Source: Paulinella micropora (taxonomy: Eukaryota; Cercozoa; Imbricatea; Euglyphida). Taken from it: 64,000 bases of DNA. Within the stretch, counting starts at the first letter, position 1, and every line of letters starts with the position of its first letter. The position numbers and the translations under genes were made by a program. The DNA lies in assembly GCA_009731375.1 (NCBI GenBank), contig BJOX01000296.1:372186-436185 (forward strand). The letters run 5' to 3'. The notes beneath the pieces were generated by a model. It saw only the letters and a program-made list of their open reading frames with translations, searched no databases and was not told where the DNA came from. This document shows, in pieces, positions 49,133 to 64,000 of this stretch.

Positions 49133-52100
49133 GCTGCAGCCACCACAAGCCCACCTCCAGAGTGCGCGCACGTATCGATGTGAAGTTACCATGGCCTCGG
49201 GAACCGCGCAAGCCTTTGGCGGGAACCGCGCAAGCCCTTGGCTATGGGCCCCAGTGTAAAAGACGATTATGCAGGCCGTTTGAAAATTCAAAAGGCAGCA
49301 CAATTCAAGGCCGGGGCAGGTGCTACTGGAGCTGGACTCGAACTTGAAATGCCCCTTGTACTTAAGTACCATGAACAATGACTTCAAGCGCTCTGTTCTC
49401 AGTCGATTCTGGCTGTTGATACTTAGGCAGTGGTTTCTAATGAATGCTCTCATCAAGAACTTTCTAAGAGCCCTAACACAGCCTTGGGATGCAATCATTG
49501 GCTCAGAACGAAGCGCTTGAAGTCATTGTTTAACGTACTTAGCGAGGCCAAGGCTCTGGCCACTTCCAGCCATCGTCTCCTTGCAAGCACGATCTATGTT
49601 CTGCACGTTCCTCCCGTCTCCCTGACAGGTGCCGCATCACTCTTTTTTCTACCCTCCTTAGCCCCCCCCCCCCCTTCTCTCTCTCTTTCTTAAATACTAT
49701 ACATATATATATTTGAAATTCTCTGAACAACTTTTAATAGCCAAGAATACTTGCTATTACATATAATATACATCGTATGTATAATATTATGCTTTTTTTT
49801 TCATATCATGATAATAGGATGCATATCTGAAAGCACCCATATGTAGAACTAGTACATGTGACGACTTGATGTGGCAAGAGTGCCCTGTATGTAGTCTAAC
49901 TGATGCATACTTGCCCCAGCAAGCTGGGTAGCCACCATCGACACAATGTCTTGGAGAGAGTGAGGGTCACTTTGAAGAGTAACGTTGGTATGTTTTGAGT
50001 CTGTGTTTTTCCAACTTTCACAGAATAGTAGTAGATATATTAGGACCTGCAGTCAATTTAATAATTTACTTGGATCCAGGGGGAGTAGACATATTAATAT
50101 ATATATATATATATATTAATTAGGTTAGTCAGTATGGCCCGGCATATGTGATGCGTGTCGTTAGAGCCATTACTTATGTCCGGCCTAGTAAGTATTTGCG
50201 CCCTTCCCTTAGCGCCCTTTTCTCAAATTATTAAAGTTCCGAGGCTACTGTAGGCTATAGCTAGTACTACTGATACGGCAGATTATTAAGTTAGTCTCAC
50301 CGTGACAGAACCTACATAGGGCGATGAAATTACATATGAAGAAAAGAGAATTGTGGTACTAGCGGAGTGGATTGGATGTAGGCGCAGATAGGTAAATATG
50401 CGACCTTTTCTTATACCCCAGGCCTATACACAGTGATGTATAGAAGAGCTATATCTCGTTAAGACTGATGTAGTTATATCCGTTTTTATTTACATACTTT
50501 GACTTTGAACCGGTTGAAAACGATAATATTACGACTCGAAGTTCCAGCATATTGAGCAGGTACTACTTTTTTAAGCCGTGACGGTCTAATATTATCGTTA
50601 GGGGTGACAGTGACTGCCAGTGGGAAATGCCTCTCTTTTTCCTTTTTGTTCAAGCGGCTTGGCTCTGACAGCCTACGGTCTCCTATATTTTCCGCCATAC
50701 ACGGTTTCCTCTCTTTGCAGAGGAGGAAGATTCAAGTTAGGTTATTACTGATCAGAGTGCTGTGGAACTGGATCATCTGGATTAATACCGGGCCGGCTTG
50801 CAATACTTGAATAATATCTTTTGAATATAACCAACAAAATGGATTGGTTGAACGGTAATAACGAAGAGGCATGATCATCATAAATGATTCTAAATATATT
50901 CTTTTATACCAGAACCGGCAAAACTTCCGGGCCGGCCTGTGGTATAAAGAGACTAATCTTTCTCTTTTCTCAGGGCCTTTGAGTTCCTTTTGTTAGCCGC
51001 GGAGACAAGTCACGAGTCACTGACCCATCGTTAGTCACTCACTCTACTGCAACCGTTAGTCTGGGGGGGGGGGGGGGGGGGGGGCCCCCNNNNNNNNNNN
51101 NNNNNNNNNNNNNNNNNNNNNNNNNNNNNNNNNNNNNNNNNNNNNNNNNNNNNNNNNNNNNNNNNNNNNNNNNNNNNNNNNNNNNNNNNNNNNNNNNNNN
51201 NNNNNNNNGGGGGGGGGGGGGGGGGGGGGGGGGGGGGAGCCGCCTATCAGAGCCTGAGGCTGAGCACTTTACAAATTATTATTAACGACCGGCCAAAATC
51301 ATTACCATTGACTTTTTCACTCTTTTTGTGACCGGTTCAAGTCGTTAGATTCTCCTCTGCACGACGTTTCGACTTCACTAACTAGTTTTCGAATTTTCGT
51401 TCAGAAATGACTTAAAACTATCAATTTAAAGATTCAGCTATGAATTGCCCGGCTTTTCCCCCAAATTTACCGTGACACATTCATAGCGGTAAATTTGTTG
51501 ACAAGGACGTGAACGGGTGAAAAATGAGCCCAGAGTCATAACCGATCAGTGGAACTTTTTGCCCAGAAGCAAATCCTGGACACTTGAACTACAAGTTGGA
51601 CTTGAAGCCAGCCTTCAAGTACTTTACAGTAGTTTTTGCGAAGCTCAGCTCACCAAACTCACAATCTGCGTTCAGTCGTGACCGTACTTTGCAACCCAAG
51701 TTTGCAAAAAGTAGAAATCTACGTAAATAAACGAAGTGACTGCTCTGCTATTTACTGGTATTTCACCTGCTCTCTGGAGTCAGGACTTAATGCAGCCATA
51801 GAGATCTTTAATAAGAGTTCGTTGTGTAATTACCCCTTGGGGTTGTATCCAAACTCACACCTGTCGAAGGGATGAAAGGTAAGTGTAAGAACTTCAGTCA
51901 TCAGAGAGCGCAAACTTCACCCACAACATGTTGAAGTTTCGCACCTTGGCTAGACTCCGACCTCTTCTTCCTCATTGGACACTGTCGTTCCGCCTGTGAG
52001 TGAAGCTGTTGCGACAGCCAATGACCTTTTTGAGCCCGCAACAGCCCATGAATTTAAGCTTATTGTGTGTGTGTGTATCCTCGATTTATTTCTTGCTCGG

Positions 52101-52136
52101 CACAGAAAACCTGATTTCCCGGTAGCAGCAGCGGTG
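49133..52136. other. Unique DNA without recognised genes; two inverted repeats and a gap
   Basis: Inverted repeats are at 49374-49530 (29-bp arms, AACAATGACTTCAAGCGC side) and 50519-50599 (13-bp arms, AACGATAATATTA). A short tandem, GGGAACCGCGCAAGCC, occurs near 49200 and 49222. A G-run gap lies at 51090-51208. The last part (51880-52136) has exon-like composition but nothing was identified. Confidence 0.5.
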
Positions 52137-52366
<230 letters not shown>

Positions 52367-52427
52367 CACCCAATATCTAGTCGAGACGAACATCACAATC
52401 CAAGCCTATGCAAAAGCAAACTTTTAC

Positions 52428-52461
<34 letters not shown>

Positions 52462-52542
52462 CAAAAAAAAGCCACTTCCCCTCTTTACAAGTATATTTCA
52501 TATATTTATTGAACACAACCAGCAAAATACAGACACAGTGAT

Positions 52543-63609
<11,067 letters not shown>

Positions 63610-63878
63610 CTAGACCAACATACATACATACATACATACATACATACATACAAACATACATACAAACATACAAACATACATACATACATACATACATACA
63701 TACATACATACATACATACATACATACATACACACATACACGCATACACGCATACACACACACACACACACACACCTGCATACATGCATGCATGCATACG
63801 TACGTACGTACGTACGTACGTAACATACATACATACATACATACATACATACATACATGCATACATACATTACATACA

Positions 63879-63909
<31 letters not shown>

Positions 63910-64000
63910 CATACATACATACACACGCAAAATACACACAGACAGACAGATAGATAGATAGACAGATAGATAGGTAGATAGATAGATAGATAGATAGATA

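Noticed and set aside
50522-50535. TAATATTAC, the nonanucleotide of geminivirus/circovirus origins
   Set aside because: It is not in the loop of a hairpin and no Rep-like gene is nearby; the same word occurs by chance in AT-rich DNA near 18998.

Overview
This is a nuclear genome window from a eukaryote, most likely a protist or alga. The evidence is GT-AG split genes for a mitochondrial complex I assembly factor and a formin, a plant/fungal-style Tnp2 transposase, and an integrated Polinton-like virus. Introns are packed with (TATC)n, (CATA)n, (CT)n and (ATTG)n microsatellites, and ten assembly gaps lie in or beside low-complexity DNA. The species cannot be named from the sequence.

Layout. 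1-7.1 kb: a plus-strand NDUFAF6-like gene whose short exons sit in microsatellite introns. 7.1-11.8 kb: AT-rich DNA with a 0.5-kb fold-back element, a 237-bp tandem/inverted repeat family and an unassigned minus-strand ORF pair. 11.8-30.2 kb: a mobile-element-rich block holding a Tnp2/DUF4218 transposase (minus), a retroelement-type PD-(D/E)XK domain (plus), a chromodomain gene, a SET domain and a DOT1-like methyltransferase (plus). This block alone carries arrays of the 14-bp palindrome CAAGGTATACCTTG.

30.2-46.6 kb: an AT-rich, almost intron-free endogenous Polinton-like virus (PLV). It encodes an S74-tipped fibre, a packaging ATPase, a basic core-like protein, a coiled-coil virion protein running into an adenain-like protease, penton and major capsid proteins, a second structural protein, GIY-YIG proteins, an ExoX-C-like protein, a protein-primed DNA polymerase B and a HIRAN protein. 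Virion genes lie mainly on plus and replication genes on minus. At least four transcription units start from a shared palindromic module, GTTATAGCAAAAATCNNNNNGATTTTTTTATA-like. Most genes carry a frameshift, and several carry in-frame stops or altered key residues; no integrase is visible and the fibre is 5'-truncated. It therefore looks like a decaying copy.

46.6-52.1 kb: a zinc-finger exon, very long CA/CATA/CTA arrays and unassigned unique DNA. 52.5-64 kb: a minus-strand formin FH2 gene in about 17 short exons, phase-consistent from end to end, finishing in a DAD-like segment and a WW domain. Damaged copies of several exons lie next to the real ones, between microsatellite arrays.

Limits: all homology calls are from motif recognition by eye. 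Splice models for the NDUFAF6-like and formin genes are supported by matching intron phases; those in the 13-30 kb block are less certain.
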